From contig JAKCOZ010000008.1 of the NCBI GenBank assembly GCA_022605955.1, positions 20,269,583 through 20,333,582 of the forward strand: a stretch of 64,000 nt of DNA, in the 5' to 3' direction. The notes beneath the pieces are model-generated. The model saw only the letters and a program-made list of their open reading frames with translations, was not told the origin of the DNA and did no database searches. The position numbers and the translations under genes were made by a program. Source of the stretch: Rallus limicola (Eukaryota; Chordata; Aves; Gruiformes; Rallidae). This document shows positions 34,110 through 64,000 of the stretch, in pieces (the stretch's first letter is position 1; every line of letters begins with the position of its first letter).

Positions 34110-35045
34110 ACATTTGAAGCAATGATGAGAAATGATCTTTTATCCTGTCAAGGTCACTTGTTAAGAACTTCACTTTCTCTGCTACCGCACTGCCACTACA
34201 AAAATAAGCAAAAACATATTCTAAGGTCTTAGGCAACGCACAATGTCCCAGCCTGTCGGAGAACTTTGGCTGAGGAGCGAATTTATGCACTGTAGCTGTA
34301 CAGGTGGCCATGGCGCGACCTGTTAACTGGTTTTAAAGTGTAGTAAGTGATTTCTCACATGGGCAAAAAAGGCAAAAGATAAAATAGAATACTTAGTGGA
34401 AAATGCACAAAGAGCTTCTAATGATTCTAAGGGAGGTAGTGTTTTTCTTCCCTAGCTAAAAAATCTGTATTTTATGATTTATTCTTCAGGTCAGGACCAA
34501 AAGCGATCATCAGTTTAGCTTGCCTGGCTACTGCTGACCTCAGTAGAAGATGTATGTAAACACTTGATGAAAGAATGTAGGTTGAAGAAAGGTCCAAGGT
34601 ACAGTTCCATTCAGAGGAGACTTATAAATATTTCCATTTGAAATGAAACAGATGCTGAGAGAAAGTTCTAATCTCAGTCATACTGCCTACTACTGCAAGC
34701 AGTGTGGCCATTTCAGAGAACTAACTGACAGGACTGAAAATATTTCAAATGATAAATAGATTGGTCTGTGTTTACATTTTACTTCTTTTTTTAAACTACC
34801 GATCAGGTTTTTACAAAATTCCATGATGACAGTAAGGTGGTCAAAATCCATAGCGTAAAGGTAGCAAAGGACCTGTTCAAAAAGAGCACAATATGCACAA
34901 ACAGATTTCAAGAGAATAATTTCCTGGACAGTAAAACCTTAAACTTCAGCTGTAATTAACTGTGGCTGGTTAACACGTATTTTCTGGTCTTAAGCATTTA
35001 CAAATATCTTAATTTTCAGCCAATTGTTTTGCACTTTCAATAGAC

Positions 35046-35053
35046 TGTAAATA
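35046..35053 (+). promoter_or_regulatory. RAPGEF4: Pumilio-type site in 3'UTR
   Basis: TGTAAATA matches the Pumilio consensus TGTANATA and overlaps the AATAAA at 35050-35055. Binding is inferred from the motif only. Confidence 0.4.
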
Positions 35054-35055
35054 AA
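35050..35055 (+). terminator. RAPGEF4: Possible proximal polyadenylation signal
   Basis: A canonical AATAAA hexamer in the 3'UTR, about 0.94 kb after the stop codon. It would give a shorter transcript than the distal ATTAAA. Confidence 0.45.
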
Positions 35056-35214
35056 TGTTAATTCATCACATTCTAGGATACTTATTTATGTAATAGCTAT
35101 TGTGCCAAAATAATTCAGTTTTATTTATTTTGTTGAGCATGTTGCAGGAGCAGAGCTTTTGTCTTTATACTTTGTGTGCATTTCATATGTAGGACCTGTG
35201 TGCTGTATGTTTTC

Positions 35215-35222
35215 TGTAAATA
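35215..35222 (+). promoter_or_regulatory. RAPGEF4: Second Pumilio-type site in 3'UTR
   Basis: A second TGTAAATA, 169 nt after the first and 15 nt before the ATTAAA signal. Use of the proximal cleavage site would remove it. Confidence 0.4.
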
Positions 35223-35236
35223 ACACGCAGTACTTT

Positions 35237-35242
35237 ATTAAA
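35237..35242 (+). terminator. RAPGEF4: Probable main polyadenylation signal of RAPGEF4
   Basis: ATTAAA followed by TGTAGTTG; the sequence turns GC-richer and unlike the 3'UTR just beyond 35250. The resulting 3'UTR of about 1.15 kb is what I would expect for this gene. Confidence 0.55.
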
Positions 35243-36813
35243 TGTAGTTGCCGGAAGGGTTTAGTCACTGGCCTCATTTGCACTTCCAGCTTCCTCCCTG
35301 CACAAATACCAGTGCTGGGAGCTGGCTGACACAGCAAATGTCCCTTGTCTGCTGTGGGGCCCCAGACCTGCAGTTGGCCTACACCCACTGGGACACGGAG
35401 GAGCAGTTTAAAGCCAGACAGAGCCATCCCTGCCACGGGGGATGGCGGTCTTGCAGTGATGCAACGCCATGGTTTTATTAGCTGGTTCCTTCAGAGTTTG
35501 TTTGGGGGCTCCCTACCCTCCCCTTGAAATACATTTAAATGGAAAGGTTTACATGAAGAAAGGATGTGTGTTTACCTTGAGCTGTCTGCTTGGTCACTGA
35601 TGGGAATGCCAACAGTTCCCTCCTCTGGAACAGGGCCTTGGCCAGCGTGGTACTCAAGAGGCCTCCGGCTTTGCTCACGTGGGGAGGTCTGTCAGGTCCT
35701 GGAGCCATGAGGGAAGAGGTCATCTGGCCTGTACTTTTTCCCCTCTGAGGTCAGCCTGAGTGCCCCTCGGGGTGGCTGTACTGCTGCCAGGCAGGCGCTG
35801 AGTGTGCAGCCAAGTGTGCTCCAGGGGAGTGATGGTGTTCAAACAACAAAAGTCTCTCCTGCTGTGTTCACACCAGCTCTGCTCTGCAAAGCTGGATGTC
35901 ATAAAACCGATTAAGCTTGAAATGAGGAGATGCAACTATTATCTCATAATTAAACTTCAGAGATGACCTCACTGATAGAGCCTACATTTCGCCTCAGAAA
36001 CAGCATATACTTTCTTGGCATTGACTAGGACTGCATGAAGTCAGCATAAAGATTTTATGTTTTCTATAAAAATAGTTACATCCTTTTAGTCGAAACATGA
36101 AATCTGCAAAAGCTGAGAGTCACCAGGGAAATGATGACACATACACCCAGTATCTGCTCAGTACCTGCGTCCTGCAAAGGAAAGAATTACACAGTTAAGA
36201 AATATTCTACAGCATGATGAAATAATTTATTTTAACTTTGCTGTCTGACTAGAAGTTCAAGATGATTCAGAAGGAAACCAGCTAATAACATAGAGACAAA
36301 TTTGTGTCTTATTATTTCAAGTGAGAAATATTTCTCATTTCCATTTGTACTGCTCTATGAATATACTTCATACGGCTTTTTCAGATACAGAATCCTCCCC
36401 AAAGCAAAGTATGCCATAGAATAAACTTCAGGGACACAATTAATTCAAAAGACATTTTTATCTTTACAATCATTTTATAACATTTGTGAGTTCATGATTT
36501 TATTTGTTCCAGATTTGTTCCTATTGTTTGGACTTCCATTTATTTCTGTGTTAACTGGTTTCTAAAGCTGCCAAGTTTCAGCTTGGCTCTGCACATCAAC
36601 CAATTCTTCATCTGTTTAGTATGTTTTTGTCCCCTTGGTTTATTCTTTTATTCCTTAGAACCTCTAACTGTTTTACTTATTTGTTGCCAAACAGCCTCTA
36701 TCATGAAGATATATTCCGGTGATACAAGAGAGGTTTTATGGCACCTCCATATCAACAAATGAATGCAGTTTACCTACTCAATGAAACTGGTATCTGGCTT
36801 TTTTTAATTTTCC

Positions 36814-36819
36814 AATAAA
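36814..36819 (+). terminator. Orphan AATAAA signal
   Basis: AATAAA followed within 30 nt by GGTGCTGTGT and GTGTTGCT, a reasonable GU-rich downstream element. It lies 1.6 kb past the presumed RAPGEF4 end, so it may mark a longer 3'UTR form or be chance. Confidence 0.25.
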
Positions 36820-39800
36820 GGGTGCTGTGTAAATAACAAGTGTTGCTATCTCTGTATCTAACTCATTCAAGTAGCCCAGATAGTTGCTATGGTGCTGATC
36901 ACGGTCTACATACCTAGAGATTAAACGAATAAAGCTATCTTCTGGCTCTGGGATCCATACTGGGCTTCTTGCTCTCTGTGTTGACTTTACAACAGGAAGG
37001 CAGCTGTTGGTGTATTGCTCTTGCTGTATGAAGTCTCAGTGACTGTTGCGATAGTGTGAAGAGTGACCAGCAGCTTGGGAAACTCTGAATTGGCAAAATG
37101 CCCGTGCTGTCTTCGCCCTGTGCTTGCAGCTGCGAGTCACAACTGGATCCTGCTTGAGTGAAGAGACACCCCTTGCCTGCTGACTCTGAGGCTGCTCTGT
37201 AAGTCTGGGCTTGGATGCTGTGACAACACAGCTGAGCCAAAGAGCAAACCCCAGCGCTGTATTGCCCACAGTCCACACTGCTTCCATAGCAGTGGGCCTG
37301 GCCGTGGGACCTGATCTCAGCCCACACCAACTAGCACCACATCAGAGTGTCCAGCTATTCTTCCTGGAGCAACATACACTGGGGACCAGCTCCAGTGGGA
37401 AATATGGATGAGTCTGCCCATCCTGCCTCCGTCCCTGCCCCGCAATCCTCAGCGGGACCCATGGTGCTGCAGACCTCCCTCATACCTGCTTTCATGAACA
37501 GCAAAACCTGCAGACTGAAAAAATATGAATCTGTTCAAAATAACAATCATGCCTGAGCGACACAGGTCACTCAGTGCTGATAGGGCTGGCCCATGCTGCT
37601 TGACCATGCGTCCCAGAGCCCCTGTCCCTTTTCATTTACTGGCAGTCACAGCTGTAGCATTCAGATGACAGGGAGGTGACCAGGAGGCAGTATCCACCAA
37701 AATCATTTGCTGCTGAGACCACAGATCTGGGATGGTTACACCATGGGCATTTTCAAAATGTTCTGCATTACAGGGTTCCACTGGCAAGGTAGTATTTTGC
37801 TCAAGCAGCAGTATGGAGCACAGACACCTCTACTCAGTGCTGCAGAGCCTTGAGAGCAGGGTACATCCCTCGCCTAGCCTGGTGCATTTTGCTGTCATTT
37901 CTTTGTTAGGATTTGCTGGTTTTCTTGATGACAGGCCCAGGGCTGCCCATGCATCGCTAGACAGTTCCAGGGCTCAAAGGTTAAATCCAGGGAGGCCGTA
38001 TCCAACACACCAGGAGGCTACAATTGCTTGGTAAAGGCAGGAGCCACGATATTTTCCCCAGACATCTTGTTCAAACCCAGTCAGCCACAAAGACGTGAGA
38101 GTGCCAGATAAAAGAGTTCAAATGTACTTGTAGGACTCTGCAGATGGAGGGCTTGGGTTTTTTCCTCCTAAGGAAAATGCTGTGCAGGCACACAGCCTCC
38201 GCAGACCACATACAAAGGGAGAGACAGAAACAAAAAAAAATCCCTCTTTTCACAGACACTGGCAAAACAACCTTTTAAGTACAAGAAGTTTAAATACAAT
38301 TTAGAAACCTCATGAAATAAGTAAGAGAGAAATCAAAAGGTTTAACCTGCAGGGGTACCAAAAGAGATAATGAATTTTGCTTTAAAAAAAAAATTAACAA
38401 AATGTAACAGCAGAAAATTATAAGTCTAAATTGTTAACATAGCTTCTTAGTAAGGTCAACTGCATAATATACAGTACTTTAACCTCTTCCAGCGATTCTT
38501 AAACACCATGCAGCTTAAATAGACTACTTCTGAATTCAGTGGTATTTCTTCTGGGAGCTCTGAATGCAAATCAAGAGGTAATAGTGGAAGAAAATTAAAA
38601 GATGTGCTACTCTCATTTCATTTTTGTACTGATAATAAGGAAAGCAGCATAGAGAGTGATATGGCAAAGTGAACCTCTAACTTGAATAGCTTTTCTTTCA
38701 CCGTTAATCTGAAATGCATTACACCCTGCCTTTTCAAATAATCATAATGTTCTTTACTGTAGCCTGCATTAAAGTTTAGCAGGCACAAGCAGCAGCTGTC
38801 ACCAGAGGTCAAGGTATTAGCAATCAAAGAAAGTAATGACCAGATTAAAAAGTTATCATTTAAATCACTAAAACAGAAACTTCTAGAGCAGCCTAACTTC
38901 ACCTGGAGCACAAACAGCCAACAGAGCCCTGCCTCCAGGGCCGCAGCTGTGCCCAGGGGACCCCTGACACCCTTGGATGTCTCCCTGCCAAAGTGCTGTG
39001 GGGCTGGCCAGCGCTGGGTGTGACGGCACAGCCAGCCTTGGCGGCCAGAGGGGACCTGATCCCCTCTGCCTCTGGCACTACTGCCCCAAACCAGCTCCCA
39101 CAGGACAGGGACATGGCTGGTGGCTGAAAGCCCCTCTCCAGATTCTCTCCATGGCAAAGGGCTGTGGTCAGTATGCTCTAGGAGCACCTGGGCTATGTCC
39201 CACATGCATTTACCAGCACGCCACCCAGAAACACGTAAAACAGGCTCTTACTTATCTGCCAACAACATGCAGCTCTCATACAGCACCTAAATAGGGAAAT
39301 AACTTGTAAATTCATAAAATAACATAATCCAACCACAGTCTCGGTGCTGTCTGACTCAGGTGATGGAGGGACTGCAGTATAGAGGAAGACTCTTACAATT
39401 AAAAGGGCAAAACAGAGAGCATGTACAGCTACAAAATCCACGGTTCCCATTTAACTGCTGAAGGGTATTTCATAAAGGGTTCGCTTTTAAAAGGTTTGGC
39501 ACTCAAAGGTAATTTCTGAATTCAAAATAAACTCAGAAAACTACATGAAAATGCATAAAGAATGCATAATTACTGACGCAAATTGGAATATTTTTCTTGG
39601 AAACTCCATGTAATAAAAATGTGACACATGGGGGTACTGGTAAGAGGCTGACCTTTATTTCCTGGCCCTAATCCATTTGGGTCAGAGTGGCAAAAAGCAA
39701 AGCCTTTGTCACATGGCAGGGGTCAACCAGTCGTGTTTAATTTTTTCCTCTTTTTGCTTTCAAATGCAAATAAAGCACATTACAATGAAAATAACGATTG

Positions 39801-40620
39801 TAAATGAATAACTCAATTAAAGGAAATTTACATAAAGATACGTAGGCTAGAGGTGACAGTAGATATTCCAACATCCTAACAGACAATAATCCATTTCTTA
39901 ATCAACTTCTGTCAATAATCATAAGCTTTCTGCTCTCCATGGTTTCCTCATTATAGCACCACCTCTTGTGTTTTTAAATAGTTCTTCCCTCAGATGCTGT
40001 CCGAGCCAGCGAGTGAATCCGCTAGCTGTGTTTGCCGACTCTTTGTGGTCTTTCACAGGTGTACGTTCTTTCTGCGCAGGAGTACCCTTGGCAGCATTGT
40101 GGATGTTCTCAGATAACAGGGAGCCGGCGTTGCCTTGGGTTTTCTTTAGATGTCCTCATTCTCAGTAGGACTGACCCTTGAGGGCTGCGGTACTGGCAGG
40201 TTGCTGCCTAGTGTCTGTTTGAATTCTTCCATTTGTAATTCCTGCCCTAATGTTTCTCCTGTTCCAGTTATCTGGCATGTAACTCCTTTGTGATGCTCCT
40301 GATCCGTTAGCAGTACTGCAGAAACTAAACGCTTGCACAGATTTATTTTTTTCCCTCCCTGCCACAACTAGCTGTTGTTAACAGTGCACTAGTGTTAGGG
40401 GAAGGGGGGGTGCTTGATCACCTCCTTTTTGGGAACACGGGCAAAGGTACTGAGATGATACAGCTAAAGAGATTTATCTAAAATAAGGGCTTTTCTGAGG
40501 CAGCCTAATAACATGGGCATTTTCTAGTTTTATCTCATCTCTAAATCCAAACAGAAAAAGATGTGATCTTCAATAGGCAGATTTGTTTCTAACTAATGTA
40601 AGCTGGACTAAACAAGCAGC

Positions 40621-40640
40621 AAAAAAAAAAAAAAAAAAAA
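40621..40640. repeat. Poly-A tract (20 A)
   Basis: An uninterrupted run of 20 adenines following AAGCAGC. No target-site duplication or retrocopy body is recognised next to it. Confidence 0.9.
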
Positions 40641-41158
40641 GTAAGCTACTCACACTACAGTATATCATTAAAAGGAGCTAATACTTTCCTTTTAGTTCAA
40701 ACTAATTGCCGGTGGACGGTGCCCAAAGTTTTCATGATTCCAGTGGCTGCCTTTGGTTTCCAAGAAAGGTAAATGCACTTAATAGTTACATACTAGTTAG
40801 TTTTAACAAAGAAAACAACATACGATGCTTTAAACCAGCTGTTGCATCTTCTGCCTTGTCATCTTCCCTTGGTGGTCCTCAGAGGTGGAGCTGTGCCTGC
40901 CTCTCCCGACTCCCTAAGATCAAGCAACCTATTGTGAAAAAAAATGATGAGGGAAATGAAGGGACTGTTGCTTCAGTGGAGCTCACAGTCGTGTGGATTA
41001 GAAAACACGAACGGGCACAGCAACAATAAATTCAGTACAGCTTTAAAAGAAAGAAAACAGCATTAAGCCGTATTACATTTTAGAGAAAAAATGTGCTGAA
41101 ATTAGAACAACAAATTAAGTCTATTGGAGCACAAAATTTAATATAAGGAGGACTATGA

Positions 41159-41174
41159 GTTATATATATATATA
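41159..41174. repeat. TA microsatellite
   Basis: Short TATATATATATATA run in AT-rich intergenic sequence. Confidence 0.75.
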
Positions 41175-44100
41175 ATTAAAAGTATGCAATGAAACGGTAA
41201 CTGAACAGAGTACTAGGGAGTGGATTTCAGCTGAGTATAATGATCGGCTAAAAATTGCGGTGCCAGTAAAAGATAAGAAAACCATTCTTGTAAAACAATC
41301 AGGAAATTTATTTCTTGTTAATATTTTGCCATCTCATTGCTATCTCCTTGTTAATTATATTGACATTTTTGTAGAAGTTGTATGTGCTTTTATAGTGCAC
41401 ACATGCCAGATCAAAAGACAAACAGTGTACAAGCTGTAGCCTGCCAGTTCTGAAAACCGTTCTGCACAAAGCAGATATCTGATCCACATGTAAAACACCC
41501 ATTGCACACCAGCCCTCTCTGCCACACAAATACCTCTATTTTATTGTTCTAGTCTGCATTTAGTCTTTCCGTGCTTAATAATTTTACAATTAATCTGTAA
41601 GTAGTATTTATAATACTACATTTTTATAATTTTATGTTAAATATACAAGATAGGTGCTCTCATAAATTCCTACCTTTTCTAATAAAAAAAAAAAAAAGAT
41701 GAGAAAGCAGCAGCAGAAAAGAATACCATTTGTGTGGGTCTGAGATGTACAATTGTTAGTACAGGCTCTATTTTTTGTCATTCTCCATGAAAGTCGAGAA
41801 CGAGCCGTTCACCACAGCACACCAAAGCTGGGGCTGCTGAAGCAGACAGGAATCAGCCCTGGCTGCGTTGGCACAGGGGCTGCGCGTAGCATCAGATGGT
41901 TGGTGCGTGTGGGTGCACACTCACTGGGCCATCTGTGGCAGGAAAGGCAGGATTGCCTCTGAGCCAAACTCAAAGGCGAGTCCTTAGATTTTCCACTTGC
42001 TAGAGCTCACTGACTCCATCTCTCAGAGAGACTAAATGCTGCAGATTTTGGCAAGCAGTACCACGCCAGGTTCTGTTTTAGACACAAAACAAACCCTGCT
42101 CGTTATGTTTCGGGGTGTAACTGCAGAGGAGTGTGGTTGCAGCATATCTGGATGTACCTGCATGAATTTCAGGCTGGACAACGCAAGCAAAAATAATGGT
42201 GCAGGGAGGGGTTTCAGGTGAGCCACTTGTGAACCAGTTCCAGGTCACAAACCTGATGGTACGAATGGCATAAAATTAATGCTACCATATTGTTACTGCT
42301 ATTGTTGCTCAAACTACCTAGATTCACACCAGTGAGTGCTAGTGCTCTGGCAACGTGTGTACACAATTTCATGCTAGTATATCCCAGGCATGACCCCCAC
42401 CATGTTTTCTGGTCAATTGTTTAAGCCAGGAACGAGGCAGGCTGTTATCAGCCAGAGATGCAGAAGTGCTTAAAAGAAACCTCAGTACTAAGCCTGAGCT
42501 GAACTCTGAGCCAGTCTTGAAGGAGAATTGAAAAATACGGAGCAGGTGTCCACCTCCAAATTATCCATGGCTAGAGTTTCACGCTCAGTTTAAGCTGCCA
42601 TAAACCTTTGTGACTGCTAAAAAAGCACTTCCCCACCCCGTCCCTCTCAGCTGCTCGTATCAGCCTTTGCTCCTCTCCGGCCTTTGCTCTGGCACGAGTC
42701 TTTGTGTGGTCGCCCGATGACCTGCATTCAGATCTGGGTGAAAATGGATTGCTTTTCTCTGCAGTGGCTTTGCCTCCGCAGCCCAGCTCAACATGCAGCC
42801 ATGCAAAAACCGCGCTTGGCGGGAGGCGAGGTGGGCAGTGCGGCAGCAGGAATGGGTTTCGAAGGGCAGGGAGGGGTGTAACTGCTGCTTTTGGCAGGCA
42901 GGATGATTTAAGCCACCTGGCCGTATGCATGAAACTACATTTTCCATGTTGAAAGGCTGTGAGACGTCATTGCACCACCAGTGTGGCAATGAGATGTAAA
43001 GAGACAATTCATGCGAATCCTTTCAACTCTAAAACTGAATTAAAAGCTGCTAGAGCTACCTTTATCCTTTGCCAATTGTTGTGGCTTTACAATTACTTCT
43101 GCTAGCTTTCAAATATTTTCTTTTTCTGCCTGTGCCATATAAATTGAAGAAGCCTGAGATGAGGATAGAGTTCTCCAGAGCTAACTTAGAGCTTCTCAGT
43201 TTGAATTTGCTGTGAGGTGAAACCATACTGCCATGTGCTGTCTGTTTCATGTGGTATAACGACCACCCAGGAAACTCTGATTACTGTGGGTTCGTAACTA
43301 GCTCATTATTTAGTTCTCATGACAATTTGGGGGGAAAAAAAAAGCTTGAAAATATCTGAACACCCACTATCCAGAGGGTAGAAAGGAGACAACCCCCCAA
43401 ACGCAGAGGTAAAACCTCACAGTAATTCCAGCTTCGGGATAGCGTACCCCTGGGGTTGGACAGTCCTCACTCAATCTCCTTCACTTTTTCTCTCTTGTCC
43501 TCTCATACAGCCAGTGCAATTACATGCTTTAAACAGTGGCATGTTAACACGGGTGGCTGATGCACCCTTCTGAATAGAATACATTAACCACTCCCTCCTT
43601 TCTCATGTGCTACTGGAATAGTTTGCTTCTTTCTGCACACAGGGCCTAAAGTCAGACATGATAAATCCCAGCTCACTGGATACACAGCCCTGGACAAAAA
43701 GCCTGGACAAAGTGCTGGCGGCTAGAGACCTCTGAATGCAAGTGCTCGGTGAATCGAGTGATTAACATTTAAATAGATTTTAAAATCATTTGACTAATTG
43801 GCAATTGCCTCAGACAGGAAGGATAAACATGTTAGTCACAGTCTTTAAGAGACTAAGTATGTGGCACCCCTCCTCCAGAGCATGAGTTGCATGTAATTTG
43901 CATTTGATAGCTGTGTTTTCTTTTAAATCCTGGCACCTCTGATTGACTTAGACTGGAGACTCCTTTCCAGGCTCACCAGCACATCAGTTCATCACAAAGC
44001 ACAAGCACTGGCAGGTCAGACAGTGCCTCAAAGAGCTGTATCCAGGGGAAGCTTGAGCATGCGACCTCCTTCACTCCTTGTCCTGGCAATGCTGACGGCC

Positions 44101-45803
44101 AAGGTGGGCGTAAGGGGTCAACCCATGCCTTTTGCCTTCCTCAGCATCTTCATGTACTTACTGCACTGAGTGACAAAGATCTTGCTGAACTTTACTCATT
44201 AGTTATTACAGTTCAGTGGAAGAATATGTCCTATTTTACGCCAGAAATGTATTCTTGTCCTCCCCTGTTTTAACTGTTTTTTATCCTCTTTCATGCCAAA
44301 ATAACACACCTTGGGGAAAAGCCTCTAATGTTCATGAAACAACTGTATTTAATGCATCAGGAAAGTGTTCTTCCATTATTCACCTCAATACCATACATCT
44401 TAGTGATGTACAATTAATGCATATGATTCAGTGTGATGCTGCACACCTCTTTGTGATTCATCACACTATACAGCTGATTTTGCTATGGCAAATCTATGCT
44501 TACATATAGCTATAGCCAAATATTAGAGGTAATGAGGAGCCAAGATTATCCAATGAGTGCAAAACCCCAGTACAGACCCTGGTAGGTGAGCTGGGCGGTG
44601 TGGTGTAAAGTGGTGATGGGCACTGAATCTTGCATGATACCGATACAAAAATACACTGTCACAGCTATGTGATGTGTTTGCCTCAGCACAAAAACTGTTT
44701 GACCCTGTGTCTTTTGAGTCACTTCCTTTAAGCGTGACAGCTTATTTTCAATTTGCAAAAAGTTTTCTGCAACAGCAGAGTATCCCAATACCATTAAAAT
44801 GTTTGGATAAGGTAGGGTCCATTTGACTGCAGAGGGTGGAGATGGGTTGTCTCCCTTTTTTTTTTCCTGGCTTTCAGTGGCTGTCCTGAAGGCAGCCAGG
44901 GAATACAGAGGGGAAACCAGGAGCTTGTGCTTGCCAGTCAAGTCCTCCTCTTCTACCACTTTCCTTAAAGGAGGACTGGCCACAGCACTGCAACCTTCCC
45001 CCATCCAGTTCCTAGGGAGCTCCTCACAGTGACCATGTAGCAGCCAGACAATTCCAGGTGACATCCAGCACCTAAAGGATGTGGCCATTTTTGGTAACAC
45101 CATCCCAGCTCTGGTGGCAAGAGAACAATGAAGAGTATCTTTTAAAAAAATTACCGCCACCAGGTCATTTTGGTAATATGAATTTTAGATAAATTTAGCT
45201 ATATTGCCTGTCACTGAAACAGCAAACCTGTAAGGAAGGAACTTGTGCTTCCAAAGCTGTGGCCATGGCAGTACTGTGCCATGACTCCTTCCATCTGCAA
45301 TGGTGGGGCTGTGCTCGCAAACACCTGAGCCCTGCTCAGGCCAAAAAGCTCTTCTTAAATTTGGTGCGGTTAACCAGCAAGCAGACACCCTGCCTCAGTC
45401 AAAAGCCATCCTTTGCTTGGCCCAAACTGTGCGTGGAGCCAGCACCTTGTCCAAGAGCCGACGCTCCATCCAGTGCACCTCACAGCAGCCCCCCACAGCG
45501 GTCGGCGCTCTGAGTGAGGGGAGCGCAGGCCAGGAGGGGCCTAGCGACCCCATTACTCATCGACATATCAGAAACGAGGGTGGTGGGCATGCAGCCCTCC
45601 TCACCCGCCGCCTCAGGCACCCTCGGCCGGGGTGGAGGGACTCGCGTGGCCGCCGGCTGGCCTGCCGCCTCGCCTCGCCTCCCACCCAGCCCCGGCACCT
45701 CGCCCCTATAGGCGGGGGCGCTCGCCCAGCCCGCTCCCCTGAGGCGGCCGACAGCGGCCTCGCCTCCCCCACGGGGCTCGGCGCACAGCGCGGGGTGGCG
45801 CCG

Positions 45804-45817
45804 CTGCGAGGAGGCGC
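45804..45817 (+). promoter_or_regulatory. CTCF-like word in promoter
   Basis: CTGCGAGGAGGCGC fits most positions of the CTCF core CCGCGNGGNGGCAG. In so GC-rich a setting chance matches are common. Confidence 0.3.
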
Positions 45818-45821
45818 GGGG

Positions 45822-45835
45822 GCGGCGGCGGCGGC
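45822..45835 (+). repeat. Short CGG repeat in promoter
   Basis: A few GGC/CGG triplets in a row next to a GGGGGC run in the MAP3K20 CpG island. Interrupted and short. Confidence 0.6.
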
Positions 45836-45853
45836 TCCGGCTCCCCGGCACCA

Positions 45854-45862
45854 ACCGGAAGC
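45854..45862 (+). promoter_or_regulatory. MAP3K20: ETS-family site near presumed start site
   Basis: ACCGGAAGC contains the CCGGAAG core bound by ETS/GABP factors, which often sits at the start site of TATA-less promoters. It lies about 110 bp before the exon 1 donor. Confidence 0.5.
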
Positions 45863-45864
45863 GC

Positions 45865-64000
<18,136 letters not shown>

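Larger units (their letters stand above)
34110..35260 (+). other. RAPGEF4: RAPGEF4 3'UTR (probable extent)
   Basis: This noncoding stretch after the stop runs to a probable cleavage site shortly after the ATTAAA at 35237-35242. It becomes AU-rich toward its end, with ATTTATTT words near 35122 and two Pumilio-type TGTAAATA sites. The end is inferred from signals, not from transcript data. An AATAAA at 35050-35055 may give a shorter form. Confidence 0.65.
35261..45479. other. Intergenic region between RAPGEF4 and MAP3K20
   Basis: About 10 kb with no supported gene. It contains poly-A tracts at 40621-40640 and 41682-41697, a TA run at 41159-41174, an AATAAA at 36814-36819, octamer-type POU words at 39764-39771 and 43896-43903, and moderately GC-rich patches near 35.3, 37.2, 38.9-39.1 and 42.6-42.9 kb. 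Long minus-strand open frames at 38618-39205 and 44546-45160 have no recognisable product. Confidence 0.7.

Noticed and set aside
40600..40660. Processed pseudogene suggested by the 20-A tract
   Set aside because: No gene-like sequence precedes the tract and no flanking duplication is visible.

Overview
The window is vertebrate nuclear DNA, most likely avian. The coding parts are short exons with GT-AG boundaries inside kilobase-scale introns. A truncated 3' end of a CR1-type LINE at 6238-6303 is the repeat family typical of birds, interspersed repeats are sparse, and the introns are compact. There is no bacterial, plasmid or phage organisation. I cannot name the species.

Region 1 (1-35.3 kb, + strand) is the 3' half of RAPGEF4, which encodes EPAC2, a cAMP-activated guanine-nucleotide exchange factor for Rap1 and Rap2. 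Sixteen exons between 833 and 34109 join in frame into 514 residues ending at a TAA stop. They cover the REM domain, the Ras-association domain and the catalytic CDC25-homology domain. The cAMP-binding and DEP part lies upstream of the window. The 3'UTR probably ends near 35.26 kb at an ATTAAA signal. The intron at 2919-7465 has the hallmarks of a minor-spliceosome (U12-type) AT-AC intron, and a nested pair of ordinary GT-AG sites would also keep the frame.

Region 2 (35.3-45.5 kb) is intergenic. I see no convincing gene there, only low-complexity tracts, a few motif clusters that might be regulatory, and two long antisense open frames that I do not trust as genes.

Region 3 (45.5-64 kb, + strand) is the 5' end of MAP3K20 (ZAK), a mixed-lineage MAP3K that senses stalled or collided ribosomes. 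A strong CpG island (about 45.48-46.5 kb) carries the promoter and a probable noncoding exon 1 with a donor at 45967/45968. The first coding exon is 52464-52653. It encodes 53 residues with the glycine loop and the ATP-binding lysine (Lys45). The rest of the window is intron 2, and the remaining exons lie beyond 64000. The order RAPGEF4 then MAP3K20, on the same strand, matches the arrangement I know from human 2q31.

The most notable observations are the U12-type intron with in-frame U2 fallback sites, a divergent pair of near-identical CTCF-like motifs 2.9 kb apart inside RAPGEF4, an upstream start codon 5 nt before the MAP3K20 start that opens an overlapping frame, two exon-like modules in one RAPGEF4 intron that would truncate the protein if spliced in, and a perfect 14-bp hairpin in MAP3K20 intron 2. 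No undescribed multi-gene system was recognised.
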